DNA from: Actinomadura sp. NAK00032
GTDB lineage: Bacteria; Actinomycetota; Actinomycetes; Streptosporangiales; Streptosporangiaceae
Assembly: GCF_013364275.1 (NCBI RefSeq)
Contig: NZ_CP054932.1
Coordinates: 8,308,001-8,372,000, forward strand
Direction: 5' to 3'
DNA: 64,000 bases
The notes under the pieces are model-generated. The model saw nothing but the letters and a program-made list of their open reading frames with translations, was not told the DNA's origin and made no database searches. A program made the position numbers and the translations under genes. This document shows positions 24,227 to 31,998 of the stretch, piece by piece. Each line of letters begins with the position of its first letter. The first letter of the stretch is position 1.

Positions 24227-25726
24227 TCACGCCTCGGCGGGCAGCGGCACCGAGCGCGAGAAGAGCACGCCCGGCGAGGGCGGGACGGCGCCGTCCTCGA
24301 TGCCGAGCACGCCCGTGGACAGCAGCCCGAACTCCGTGGCGACGCCCGCGATGTCGGCCTTGAGGAACTCGATCGCCGCCCGGGCGCGGCCGGCGTCGTT
24401 GCCGGGCTTCGCCGCCCACCGCATGACCTGGGCGATCGCGAACGCGTAGGCGATGGCGCGGCCCGCGAGGACCAGGTGCTCCTGGCGGAGGTCCCGGTCG
24501 AGGAAGCCGAGGTCCAGCCCCTGCGCGGTGATCGCGGACGCGGTGAGCGGCCAGTCGGCCAGGAACTTGCTGAGCGGCAGGCCGTCCGTCCTGGCGAGGC
24601 AGTACTCGGTGAGCTGCTGGCTGAGCAGGTCGTTGGTGCCGTCGAAGATGGTGTAGACGCGGGCGTCGAGGAACGCCTGCGCGGAGATGTTCGTGGGCGA
24701 CCCGCAGCGGTACCCCTCGCCGCCGGCGAGCTGCTGGTAGTGGTGCGCGGCGCTGAGCATCCGCTCGGTGGCGACCGTCTTGATGGCCTGGACGGCGGGG
24801 AACGCGCCGATCATGTCGGACTTCATGTCCAGCGAGGTCTGCAGGTAGTCGTTGAGCGCGGCGCAGACGGTGTAGGACGTGTCGATCGCCGCGAGCCGGT
24901 AGCGGACGAAGCGGATCGCCGACTGCGGCCCCGGACCGATCCGGCGCGCGTTCGCGTGCGCGCGCGCCTCCCGGCTGATGCGGCGCAGGAAGCCGGCGCC
25001 CATCGCCGCCATCATCGCGCGCGACGCCATGAGCATCTCCACCATGGGCCGCAGGTTCCGGCCCTCCGCCCGGATGCGGCGGTGCCGGGGGACGACCACG
25101 TCGATCTCGTTGAGCCCGTAGTCGATCACCTTCAGGCCGAGCGGCTCGTAGGGCTTCAGGGTGCGGAAGCCCTCGCTGCGCTTGACGATGAAGTAGCCGT
25201 ACTCGCGGCCCCGGTCGTCGTTCTTCGCGCTGACGAGCCACCAGTGGGCACTGGAGCTGAACGCCTGCCAGTGCTTGCGGCCGCGGATCCGGTAGCCGCC
25301 CGGCACCTCCTCGAACGTCGTCGTCATGCCGGACATGGCGGAGCCGCAGCCCGGCTCGGTGGACGCGAACCCGCAGACCATGGGGTCGCCGCCGGCGTAC
25401 TGCGGCAGCACCTCCCGCTTGGCGTCCTCGTCCGCCCACAGCGCGATGGGCCGCAGCGCCACCCCGGTGATGACCGTGGCGTACATGCCGAGCGGAAGGT
25501 TCCACTCGGACAGCGCTTCCACGACTCGGCACATCTCGACGTGGCTGTCGCGCCCGCCGAACTGTCTCGGCAGCGTCGGCAGCAGCACGCCGGCCCGGGT
25601 CAGCAGCGTCCAGTCGTCGGCCGGCAGGTTCTGCTGCGGGTAGGTGGCGGTGTCGAATCGGGGGGCGATCGCCTCGATACCGGCGATGAAGTCGTTCGTG
25701 GACAGGGACAGTAGAGCATTCGTCAT
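24227..25726 (-). CDS. Acyl-CoA dehydrogenase family protein
   Basis: A 499-residue flavoprotein of the acyl-CoA dehydrogenase superfamily. The FAD/substrate region GFASTEPGCGSAMSGMTTTF and GYRIRGRKHWQAFSSSA, the helical C-terminal domain with QQLAGGEGYRCGSPTNISAQ and the family signature RVYTIFDGTNDLLSQQLTEY are present. About 100 residues of additional C-terminal sequence make it longer than short-chain dehydrogenases, closer to long-chain/FadE-like members. Natural substrate unknown. The ATG at 25726 gives a family-like start; an alternative 60 bases upstream adds only a basic stretch. Confidence 0.88.
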   Translation of the reverse strand: MTNALLSLSTNDFIAGIEAIAPRFDTATYPQQNLPADDWTLLTRAGVLLPTLPRQFGGRDSHVEMCRVVEALSEWNLPLGMYATVITGVALRPIALWADEDAKREVLPQYAGGDPMVCGFASTEPGCGSAMSGMTTTFEEVPGGYRIRGRKHWQAFSSSAHWWLVSAKNDDRGREYGYFIVKRSEGFRTLKPYEPLGLKVIDYGLNEIDVVVPRHRRIRAEGRNLRPMVEMLMASRAMMAAMGAGFLRRISREARAHANARRIGPGPQSAIRFVRYRLAAIDTSYTVCAALNDYLQTSLDMKSDMIGAFPAVQAIKTVATERMLSAAHHYQQLAGGEGYRCGSPTNISAQAFLDARVYTIFDGTNDLLSQQLTEYCLARTDGLPLSKFLADWPLTASAITAQGLDLGFLDRDLRQEHLVLAGRAIAYAFAIAQVMRWAAKPGNDAGRARAAIEFLKADIAGVATEFGLLSTGVLGIEDGAVPPSPGVLFSRSVPLPAEA

Positions 25727-26201
25727 GGTGTCCGCTCTCACGGGTCGGCGCGTCAATGCAGGGGGAAGTCGCCGGAATCCGGCCATCAGAAGACCACGCT
25801 CGTGCCCGATCCGCCGTTTCGGCCGATCGGGCGAACCTCCTCACCAATCGCTCGTCTGCAACTCTCACGCCATGGTGAAACGAACGATCACCAGACGCAA
25901 GGCTCCTCTGGCTGACCGTAATCAGCCAACGGCGATTCGGGCCCGCAGGCCATGTTCCGGCCGTGCCCGCAGTCGTCGGCTGATCACTTTGGGATTGATG
26001 AGTTTAATGTGCAACTAGCTTCGGTTGTGATGGTTGAGAGAGATTCTCATCTCTGGGGCGGCGCCCCGGTCGGACGGCGCCCGCTCCCCCGCGCCCGGTG
26101 CGGCGGCAACCCCAGATGCCCCGGAAACCCGGCGAATGCGCAGCTCAACCCCTGATCACCGGACGGGACGCGCGGTACCGCAGAACCACCCGGCGGGGTA
26201 G

Positions 26202-26231
26202 TTGACAACCATGCCAGACGGTGCGTAAAGC
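26202..26231 (+). promoter_or_regulatory. Consensus-like promoter, long leader
   Basis: TTGACA (26202-26207), 18 bp, TAAAGC (26226-26231). Transcription would start near 26238, about 355 bp before the next gene on this strand. Confidence 0.5.
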
Positions 26232-26253
26232 GTCTGTCCGATATCTTTGATCA

Positions 26254-26270
26254 CGAAATCATCGATTTCG
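26254..26270. promoter_or_regulatory. Palindrome CGAAATC-ATC-GATTTCG
   Basis: Perfect 7-bp arms around three bases, about 16 bp after the expected transcription start of the promoter at 26202. Its position fits a repressor operator. Confidence 0.5.
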
Positions 26271-26592
26271 GACGTAAGCCGCAATCAAGGCGGGCGCGCT
26301 CCTCGCCCATCCGATACAAATCCCTAGCCCGAAGGTCATTGCGGACAGAGCCCGGGGATTAACGCACTCCGAGTAACGATTTTCGGCGGTCCGGTAATGA
26401 CCTGAGTCAGGACTCGCAGGGAACCCGGACAGCTCGGCGGCGACGCTCGCACGGGCGGTCGATCATCGACCCGGGTACATCTTCTTCGATGGAATGGTCC
26501 ACTTCAACACGGTTCCACTGCCGTTTCTCCTGCACCATCCGGAGTCGACCGCCGAATAGCGGGCCGTCGGCGCGGTCCGGTAGAAAGATCAC

Positions 26593-27240
26593 ATGGCAGT
26601 CATCTATGAGACGACCATGACGCCCGGGAAGCTGGAGTTGCTCACGGCATGGCTCCCCACGCAGCCCTGGTACGCCGGCCCGGGGCCCGCGCCGCGACTG
26701 GCCAAGGCGGGCGGTTTCCGGCTCGACGACCCGGACGGCGAGGTCGGCATGGAGTTCATGGTGGTCACCGACACCTCCGGCGACCGGCCGGTCACCTACC
26801 ACGCGCCGCTCAGCTACCGGGGCGCGGCGCTGGACGGGGCCGAGGAGGGGCTCGTCGGGACGTCCGAACACGGCGTCCTGGGACGGCGATGGGTCTACGA
26901 CGGCACCCGTGACCCGGTACTCGTCGCCCAGCTCCTCGCCCTCCTCCAGGGGCGCGCCGAGCCGCAGCACCAGACCAGCGGCGGCACCCCGGACCCGTCC
27001 GTCTCGGCGCACTTCACCGAAGGCACCGCCTCGCCCCTGGCCGCGATCACGGCCATCGAGAACGGACCCGACGGTACGGCCATCACGGTGGCGACCGAGC
27101 CGAGCGGCACCCTGACGATCGGAGTGGCCCGCGTCCTCCACCCGCACAACACCGCCACCGACGCCCAGACCCACGTGACCGCCCCCTGGCGAACCCCAGA
27201 CGGCACCGAGCACCGAGCCCCCTTCGCCGTCCTCCGCTGA
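26593..27240 (+). CDS. Maltokinase N-terminal cap-like protein
   Basis: A 215-residue protein whose first 100 residues match the cap domain found at the N-terminus of actinobacterial maltokinases: ETTMTPGKLELLTAWLPTQP, then GGFRLDDPDGEVGMEFMVVT and TYHAPLSYRGAALDGAEEGL. No kinase domain follows; the C-terminal half is a second beta-rich segment of uncertain relation. Stand-alone cap proteins have no proven function. TAGAAA lies just before the ATG and there is no Shine-Dalgarno, so the start may be leaderless, or the gene may be served by the promoter at 26202. Confidence 0.8.
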   Translation: MAVIYETTMTPGKLELLTAWLPTQPWYAGPGPAPRLAKAGGFRLDDPDGEVGMEFMVVTDTSGDRPVTYHAPLSYRGAALDGAEEGLVGTSEHGVLGRRWVYDGTRDPVLVAQLLALLQGRAEPQHQTSGGTPDPSVSAHFTEGTASPLAAITAIENGPDGTAITVATEPSGTLTIGVARVLHPHNTATDAQTHVTAPWRTPDGTEHRAPFAVLR

Positions 27241-27269
27241 CCACGGGCCCCGGACAGGGCCGTCCTGGG

Positions 27270-27923
27270 TCAGCCGAGGACGAGTGGGAGGCGCGTGGCC
27301 AGGTCGCCCAGTGCGGCCTTGTCGGCGTCCGTGGGCTGGCGGCGGCCGGTGCCGATCAGGAGGGCGTCCGTGTCGGAGAAGGAGGCCGGGAACGGGAACC
27401 CGGCGATCGTCTCCAGCGAGGCGCGTGCCGCGGCGAGGGTCTCGGCGGGCGGGGCGGCGGCCGCGGGCAGGTGCGCGACCAGGTCGAGGTGGTGCAGCGT
27501 CCACTCCATGACGTACGCGGACAGGTAGTCCCCGGCGGTCAGCACCATGTCCTGGGTGCCGACGCGGAGGCCCGGGTCGGCGAGTTCGGCGGCGCGCCCG
27601 GCGGCGGAGCCGACGTCGTCGAAGTGGAACTTCAGCAGGGCCGGGTCGCCGTAGGCGGCGGCGAGCCGCGGGATCAGCGCGTCGAGCGGGTCGTCGCCGG
27701 TCGGCGGGTCGACGAGCTTCCAGTAGGTGACCGCGTCGGCGGTCGGTTCGCCGTCGGCGGGCGTCACCAGCGTGATCAGCACGTCCTGGGCGTCGATGAC
27801 CAGGTGGCACACCAGGTCCCGGACGAGCCATCCCGCGCAGCCGGACGACCGCTCCCAGTCCTGCCCGGAGAGTTCCCCGACCGCCGCGCGCAGCGCCGTC
27901 CACGAGCGTGAGAAGTGGTCCAC
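27270..27923 (-). CDS. MDMPI N-terminal (DinB-like) domain protein
   Basis: A 217-residue protein of the maleylpyruvate isomerase/mycothiol-dependent group. The N-terminal four-helix metal-binding fold shows RSWTALRAAVGELSGQDWER, GWLVRDLVCHLVIDAQ (first metal His) and MEWTLHHLDLVAHLP (second His pair). These proteins are often mycothiol-dependent transferases or isomerases. It is divergent from a TetR gene; a palindrome in the shared 133-bp region suggests that regulator controls it. Confidence 0.85.
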   Translation of the reverse strand: MDHFSRSWTALRAAVGELSGQDWERSSGCAGWLVRDLVCHLVIDAQDVLITLVTPADGEPTADAVTYWKLVDPPTGDDPLDALIPRLAAAYGDPALLKFHFDDVGSAAGRAAELADPGLRVGTQDMVLTAGDYLSAYVMEWTLHHLDLVAHLPAAAAPPAETLAAARASLETIAGFPFPASFSDTDALLIGTGRRQPTDADKAALGDLATRLPLVLG

Positions 27924-27965
27924 TTCGGCAAAGCTAGTGCCGTCCCGCGACGGCGGGCAATCGGA

Positions 27966-28016
27966 TTGCCCGGGCGGGCGGATGCCCTACCCTGAACTAA
28001 ACGGAAAGCCATTCCG
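27966..28016 (+). promoter_or_regulatory. tetR promoter with operator-like inverted repeat
   Basis: TTGCCC (27966-27971), 16 bp, TACCCT (27988-27993), followed by CGGAA-AGCCA-TTCCG (28002-28016) where the transcript would start. The layout fits autorepression by the TetR protein encoded at 28057. Confidence 0.5.
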
Positions 28017-28056
28017 ATATGTCGGACGGCCTTCCGGCCGACGACCTGGAGGGGAC

Positions 28057-28650
28057 ATGACCGAGCAGGCAGGGGCGTCGCCCCGCCGCCGGCGCGCGGA
28101 CGCGCGGCGCAACGTGGACGCCCTGGTCACGGCCGCGCGGACGGTCTTCGACACCTCGGGCGTCGACGCGCCCGCCAAGGAGATCGCCGATCTGGCGGGC
28201 GTCGGCGTCGGGACGCTCTACCGGCACTTCCCGCTGCGCTCGGACCTCGTCATCGCGGTGGTGGAGAGCGGCATCGACGCCTGCGCGGCCGCCGCGCGGG
28301 AACTCGGCGCCGTCCACGAGCCCGGGGAGGCGCTCGCCGAGTGGCTGCGCCAGTACACCCTGTTCCTCGGGACCAAGCGGGGCCTGGCCCCGGCGCTCCA
28401 CTCGGGCGACCCCGCCTACGAGGCGCTGCCCGGTTACTTCCTGGAGAAGCTCACCCCGGCGCTCACCGCGCTGCTCGGCGACGCGGCGGCGAGCGGCGCG
28501 GTCCGCGACGACATCGGCGCCCACGACCTGCTGTACGCCATCGCCAACCTGTGCATGCCCGTGCCCGGAGCGGGCCCCGAGTACAGCAGGCGCATGGTCG
28601 ACCTGCTCATCGACGGACTGCGCGTCCCGCACCGGGGCCCGGCACGCTGA
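28057..28650 (+). CDS. TetR family regulator
   Basis: A 197-residue TetR protein. The helix-turn-helix is at about 12-58 (RRNVDALVTAARTVFDTSGV, KEIADLAGVGVGTLYRHFPL). The C-terminal domain (LALHSGDPAYEALPGYFLEK region) is of the common SbtR-like type. The ATG has a strong GGAGGGG ribosome-binding site. Likely target: itself and the divergent MDMPI gene. It ends eight bases from the convergent tetR gene. Confidence 0.92.
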   Translation: MTEQAGASPRRRRADARRNVDALVTAARTVFDTSGVDAPAKEIADLAGVGVGTLYRHFPLRSDLVIAVVESGIDACAAAARELGAVHEPGEALAEWLRQYTLFLGTKRGLAPALHSGDPAYEALPGYFLEKLTPALTALLGDAAASGAVRDDIGAHDLLYAIANLCMPVPGAGPEYSRRMVDLLIDGLRVPHRGPAR

Positions 28651-28658
28651 CCCGGCCG

Positions 28659-29366
28659 TCAGCTCGGCGGTTCGTAGGTGAGGCCCAGCGTCGCGGCGAT
28701 GTCGCGGAGGCACTCCTCGTAGATGGGCTCGACGTCGGTGTAGATGTAGCCGATCTGGTTCAGGACCTCCATGCACAGCAGCCCGTAGAGCCTGATCCAG
28801 CAGGACGTGGTCACGTAGAGGGCCTCGACGGGCAGCTCGATGCCCAGCTTGTCCCGGTAGGCGTGCAGCTGCTCGCGGATCGGGGGCGCCAGGTCGTCCG
28901 GGACGGGGAACGGGCTCCGCTTCCACAGGGCCGCGATCTCCTCCTGGAAGACGAGCTCGAAGTCGCGGCCCGCGAGGTTGCGGGCCGAGTCCGGGCTCCG
29001 GGTCACCGCGGACGGCACGGGGCTGGTGAAGATCCAGCCGAACTCGGCCGGGTGCGCGATCGCCCACCCCCGCATGGCGCGGGCGGTGGCCAGCAGCCGC
29101 GCGGCGACCGTCCCGCCGGCCCGGGCGTCGCGGGCGGCCCGCATCGCCGCGCCCAGCTCGGCGAAGAAGTCGGCGGTCACCGCCTGGACCAGCTCCTCGT
29201 GGCCGGAGAAGTAGTGGTACAGCGCGGGGCCGCTCATCCCCACCTCGCGGGCGACCGCGTTGATCGTCACGGCGGCGGAGCCCCGCTCGGTCAGCAGCCG
29301 GCGCGCCGCCTCCCGGATCTCGGCCAGGGTGCTCTCCCGGAGCCGGTCGCGGCGGCTGGGGCTCAT
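28659..29366 (-). CDS. TetR family regulator with WHG-type C-terminal domain
   Basis: A 235-residue TetR protein. Helix-turn-helix: ALEIREAARRLL-type helix, then AVTINAVAREVGMSGPALYH followed by YFSGHEELVQAVTADFF. The C-terminal domain carries the FGWIFTSPVP segment and the CWIRLYGLLCMEVLNQIGYI helix typical of WHG-type sensors. It is divergent from the siderophore-interacting protein gene with a perfect 20-bp palindrome between, so it probably represses that gene. Iron or flavin status as signal is speculative. Confidence 0.92.
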   Translation of the reverse strand: MSPSRRDRLRESTLAEIREAARRLLTERGSAAVTINAVAREVGMSGPALYHYFSGHEELVQAVTADFFAELGAAMRAARDARAGGTVAARLLATARAMRGWAIAHPAEFGWIFTSPVPSAVTRSPDSARNLAGRDFELVFQEEIAALWKRSPFPVPDDLAPPIREQLHAYRDKLGIELPVEALYVTTSCWIRLYGLLCMEVLNQIGYIYTDVEPIYEECLRDIAATLGLTYEPPS

Positions 29367-29384
29367 GGGCGTCCTCCCGGTGCG

Positions 29385-29390
29385 TTGACA
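29385..29390 (+). promoter_or_regulatory. TTGACA -35 element of the siderophore-interacting protein gene
   Basis: A perfect TTGACA 30 bp upstream of the operator palindrome. The best -10 candidates (TATGCT at 29404, TTTAAT at 29412) have poor spacing, so the exact promoter is uncertain. Confidence 0.35.
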
Positions 29391-29418
29391 GGTCTAGGGA
29401 TTCTATGCTTCTTTAATG

Positions 29419-29438
29419 CCTCTAAGGAACCTTAGAGG
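29419..29438. promoter_or_regulatory. Perfect 20-bp palindromic operator
   Basis: CCTCTAAGG-AA-CCTTAGAGG: 9-bp perfect arms, ending 9 bp before the ATG of the siderophore-interacting protein and overlapping its ribosome-binding region. Probable site for the divergent TetR. Confidence 0.7.
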
Positions 29439-29447
29439 GAGTAGATC

Positions 29448-30191
29448 ATGGCCCGTAACCCGCTGAGCCGGCTGGTCGGCAAGTACGCGCTGGAGTCGAC
29501 GGTCGCCGAGACGGCCGACGTCACGCCGACGATGCGGCGGATCCGGCTGGTCGCCGAGGCGCCGATCCCGTTCCCCTACGCGCCGGGGCAGCACGTCCGG
29601 ATCCAGATCAACGACCCGCTCTCGGTGTACGGGCTGCTGCGCCCGGTCGAGACCCTGCGCACGTACACGATCTGGGACTTCGACCGGGACGCGCGGACGC
29701 TGGAGCTCCGCGCGCACCTGTACGACGGCGACGGCATCGGGCTCAGGTGGGCGCGCGGCGTCCGGCCCGGCGACCCGGTCACCTTCTGGTGGCCGCAGGG
29801 GGACTTCTTCGTACGGGACGCCGCCTTCCACGTCTTCGTCGGCGACGAGACCGCGTCCGCCGCCTTCGGGCCCATGTTGCGGAGCCTGGACGCGTCCGCG
29901 CGCGTCTGCGGCGTGCTGGAGAGCGAGACCGGCGAACTCGACCCGCCGCTGCCCGGCCCGCACCGGCTGGAGCGCGTGCACCGCGAGGGCGCCCCCGCCG
30001 CGTCGTCCGCGCTGCTGCTGGACGCCGTGGCGCGCCTCGACCTGCCCGACGGCGAGGGCGCCGCCTACGTGGCCGGCGAGGCGCGGACCTGCCAGATGGT
30101 CCGCGACCACCTGGTCCGCGACCGCGGCTGGCCCCGGACGTCCATCAAGGTCAAGCCCTTCTGGACGCCCGGCAAGCGCGGCCTCCACTGA
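29448..30191 (+). CDS. Siderophore-interacting protein (ferric-siderophore reductase, SIP family)
   Basis: A 247-residue FAD-dependent reductase. The FAD-binding domain has FPYAPGQHVRIQIND, RTYTIWDFDRDARTLELRAH and GLRWARGVRPGDPVTFWWPQ; the C-terminal NAD(P)H domain contains VFVGDETASAAFGPMLRSL and AAYVAGEARTCQMVRDHLV, with C-terminal KPFWTPGKRG. SIP enzymes reduce Fe(III) in siderophores inside the cell. GGGAG within the right arm of the palindrome serves as ribosome-binding site, so repressor and ribosome sites are interleaved. It is convergent with deoA. Confidence 0.92.
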   Translation: MARNPLSRLVGKYALESTVAETADVTPTMRRIRLVAEAPIPFPYAPGQHVRIQINDPLSVYGLLRPVETLRTYTIWDFDRDARTLELRAHLYDGDGIGLRWARGVRPGDPVTFWWPQGDFFVRDAAFHVFVGDETASAAFGPMLRSLDASARVCGVLESETGELDPPLPGPHRLERVHREGAPAASSALLLDAVARLDLPDGEGAAYVAGEARTCQMVRDHLVRDRGWPRTSIKVKPFWTPGKRGLH

Positions 30192-30216
30192 CCCGGAGAC
30201 GGCCGGGGCCGCAGCG

Positions 30217-31491
30217 TCAGGCGATCCGGTCGATGATCAGCGGATGCGGGGACGCGGCTCCGCCGTCCTCGATCTCGTAGGCGCCGTCCAGGGACTCCAG
30301 GGCGCGGGCGAAGCGGGCCTCGTCGTCGCCGTGCAGGGTCAGGAGCGGCTGCCCCGCACTGACCGTGTCGCCCGGCTTGGCGTGGCAGATCACGCCCGCG
30401 CCGAAGGAGACCGGGTCCTCCTTGCGGGCCCGGCCGGCGCCGAGCCGCCACGCCGCGACGCCCACCCCGTAGGCGTCCAGGCGGGTCAGGACGCCGCCGG
30501 CCGGCGCGGTGACCGTGTGGGTCTCGCGGGCGGACGGCAGCGGCGCGTCCGGGTCGCCGCCCTGGGCGGTGATCATGCGGCGCCAGACGTCCATGGCGGA
30601 GCCGTCCTTCAGCGCGTCCGCCGGGTCCCTGCCCGCGATCCCGGCGGCGGCGAGCATCTCGCGGGCCAGGGTCAGGGTCAGCTCCACCACGTCGGACGGG
30701 CCGCCGCCCGCGAGCACCTCCACCGACTCGGCGACCTCGACCGCGTTGCCGACCGCGTTGCCGAGCGGCCGGTCCATGGCGGTGAGCAGCGCGACCGTGC
30801 GCAGCCCGTGGTCGGTGCCGATCGCGACCATCGTCTCGGCCAGCTCGCGGGCGTTCTCGACCGTCTTCATGAACGCGCCGGAGCCGACCTTGACGTCCAG
30901 GACGAGCGCGCCCGTCCCCTCCGCGATCTTCTTCGACATGATCGAGGACGCGATCAGCGGGATCGACTCCACCGTGCCGGTCACGTCGCGCAGCGCGTAC
31001 AGCTTGCGGTCGGCGGGGGCCAGGCCGCTGCCCGCAGCGCAGATCACCGCGCCCGCCGAGCGCAGCACGTCCAGCATCTCGGCGTTCGACAGCGACGCCT
31101 TCCAGCCGGGGATCGACTCCAGCTTGTCCAGCGTGCCGCCGGTGTGGCCGAGGCCCCGGCCGGACAGCTGCGGGACGGCCGCGCCGCACGCCGCCACCAG
31201 CGGCGCCAGCGGCAGCGTGATCTTGTCGCCGACGCCGCCGGTGGAGTGCTTGTCGGTGGTCGGGCGGTCCAGCGCCGACCAGTCCATCCGCTCCCCGGAG
31301 CGGATCATCGCCTCCGTCCACCGCGCCACCTCGGCCCGGGTCATGCCGTTCAGCAGGACCGCCATCGCGAGCGCCGACATCTGCTCCTCGGCGATCGCGC
31401 CCCGCGTGTAGGCGTCCACCGCCCAGTCGATCTGCGCGGGGGTCAGCGCCCCGCCGTCGCGCTTGGCGCGGATGACGTCAATGGCGTCCAC
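30217..31491 (-). CDS. deoA: Thymidine phosphorylase
   Basis: A 424-residue pyrimidine-nucleoside phosphorylase: thymidine or deoxyuridine plus phosphate gives base and deoxyribose 1-phosphate. Motifs include the N-terminal MDAIDVIRAKRDGGALTPAQ, the phosphate loop DKHSTGGVGDKITLPLAPLV, SGRGLGHTGGTLDKLES (family signature), and DVKVGSGAFMKT. The C-terminal barrel-sandwich domain (ICHAKPGDTVSAGQPLLTLH) is complete. It lies 3 bp after cytidine deaminase and is the last gene of the nucleoside uptake operon. Confidence 0.96.
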   Translation of the reverse strand: MDAIDVIRAKRDGGALTPAQIDWAVDAYTRGAIAEEQMSALAMAVLLNGMTRAEVARWTEAMIRSGERMDWSALDRPTTDKHSTGGVGDKITLPLAPLVAACGAAVPQLSGRGLGHTGGTLDKLESIPGWKASLSNAEMLDVLRSAGAVICAAGSGLAPADRKLYALRDVTGTVESIPLIASSIMSKKIAEGTGALVLDVKVGSGAFMKTVENARELAETMVAIGTDHGLRTVALLTAMDRPLGNAVGNAVEVAESVEVLAGGGPSDVVELTLTLAREMLAAAGIAGRDPADALKDGSAMDVWRRMITAQGGDPDAPLPSARETHTVTAPAGGVLTRLDAYGVGVAAWRLGAGRARKEDPVSFGAGVICHAKPGDTVSAGQPLLTLHGDDEARFARALESLDGAYEIEDGGAASPHPLIIDRIA

Positions 31492-31494
31492 GGA

Positions 31495-31899
31495 TCACGC
31501 TCTCTCGATCAAATCGTCGGGGCCGAAGGCGTCCGGGAGGACGTCCGACATGGGCTGGACGCCGCGGACGGTCTCCAGCAGCATCGGCGCGCCGCCGTGC
31601 TCCCAGAGGAGCTGCCGGCAGCGCCCGCACGGCATCACCGGGTCGCCGTGCTTGTCGACGACCGACACCGCGACGAGGCGGGGCCGCTCCCCCTTGCCGG
31701 GGCCGTGCAGCGCCGACACGAGCGAGCACTCGGCGCAGAGCCCGACCCCGTACGAGGCGTTCTCGACATTGCACCCGGTGATGATCCGGCCGTCGTCCAC
31801 CAGCGCGGCGGCGCCGACCGGGAACCCCGAGTACGGGCAGTACGCGCGCGTCATCGCCTCCCGCGCGGCAGTGCGCAGGCCAGGCCAGTCGATCTCCAT
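31495..31899 (-). CDS. cdd: Cytidine deaminase
   Basis: A 134-residue homotetrameric-type cytidine deaminase converting (deoxy)cytidine to (deoxy)uridine. Substrate strand AYCPYSGFPVGAAALVDDG, zinc ligand and catalytic Glu in LCAECSLVSALHG and the second zinc pair in MPCGRCRQLLWEH are all intact. The ATG at 31899 was chosen: AAAGGTAGGGGT precedes it and upstream in-frame sequence is the G/C-tract repeat. It feeds uridine to the downstream phosphorylase. Confidence 0.95.
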   Translation of the reverse strand: MEIDWPGLRTAAREAMTRAYCPYSGFPVGAAALVDDGRIITGCNVENASYGVGLCAECSLVSALHGPGKGERPRLVAVSVVDKHGDPVMPCGRCRQLLWEHGGAPMLLETVRGVQPMSDVLPDAFGPDDLIERA

Positions 31900-31913
31900 A
31901 CCCCTACCTTTCT

Positions 31914-31938
31914 GGGGGGACGACCCCCCAAACCCCCC
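31914..31938. repeat. G/C-tract element
   Basis: GGGGGG-ACGA-CCCCCC followed by AAACCCCCC, just upstream of cdd. Same family as the elements at 7615 and 14981. It can form a very stable six-G:C hairpin directly before the cdd ribosome-binding site. Confidence 0.7.
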
Positions 31939-31944
31939 GCAGGG

Positions 31945-31998
31945 CGGTGACCGGTGTCCTCCACTCCGCTGGCGCTCCGTTCCGGCCACCGGTCACCG
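31945..31998 (-). terminator. Perfect 12-bp inverted repeat at the permease-cdd junction
   Basis: CGGTGACCGGTG and CACCGGTCACCG form a perfect 12-bp stem with a 30-nt loop, overlapping the stop codon of the upstream permease. With the adjacent G/C-tract hairpin it may reduce readthrough from transporter to salvage genes or act as an mRNA processing point. Confidence 0.5.

Larger units (their letters stand above)
25727..26592. other. 866-bp gap, AT-richer than its surroundings
   Basis: No convincing gene is present on either strand; the short open frames lack domain similarity and normal codon bias. The central 500 bp are visibly AT-richer than the neighbouring genes. It holds a strong-looking promoter (26202-26231), a perfect palindrome (26254-26270), a small hairpin (26039-26054, AGAGAT-TCTC-ATCTCT) and the palindrome CCTGA-G-TCAGG at 26401. 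It could encode a small RNA or a long leader for the gene at 26593. Confidence 0.6.

Noticed and set aside
25644..26018. Possible small gene upstream of the acyl-CoA dehydrogenase
   Set aside because: No ribosome-binding site, no recognisable domain, and codon use unlike neighbouring genes.
30244..31950. 568-codon open frame antisense to deoA and cdd
   Set aside because: Biased Arg/Asp/Gln composition without motifs; deoA and cdd on the other strand are unmistakable.
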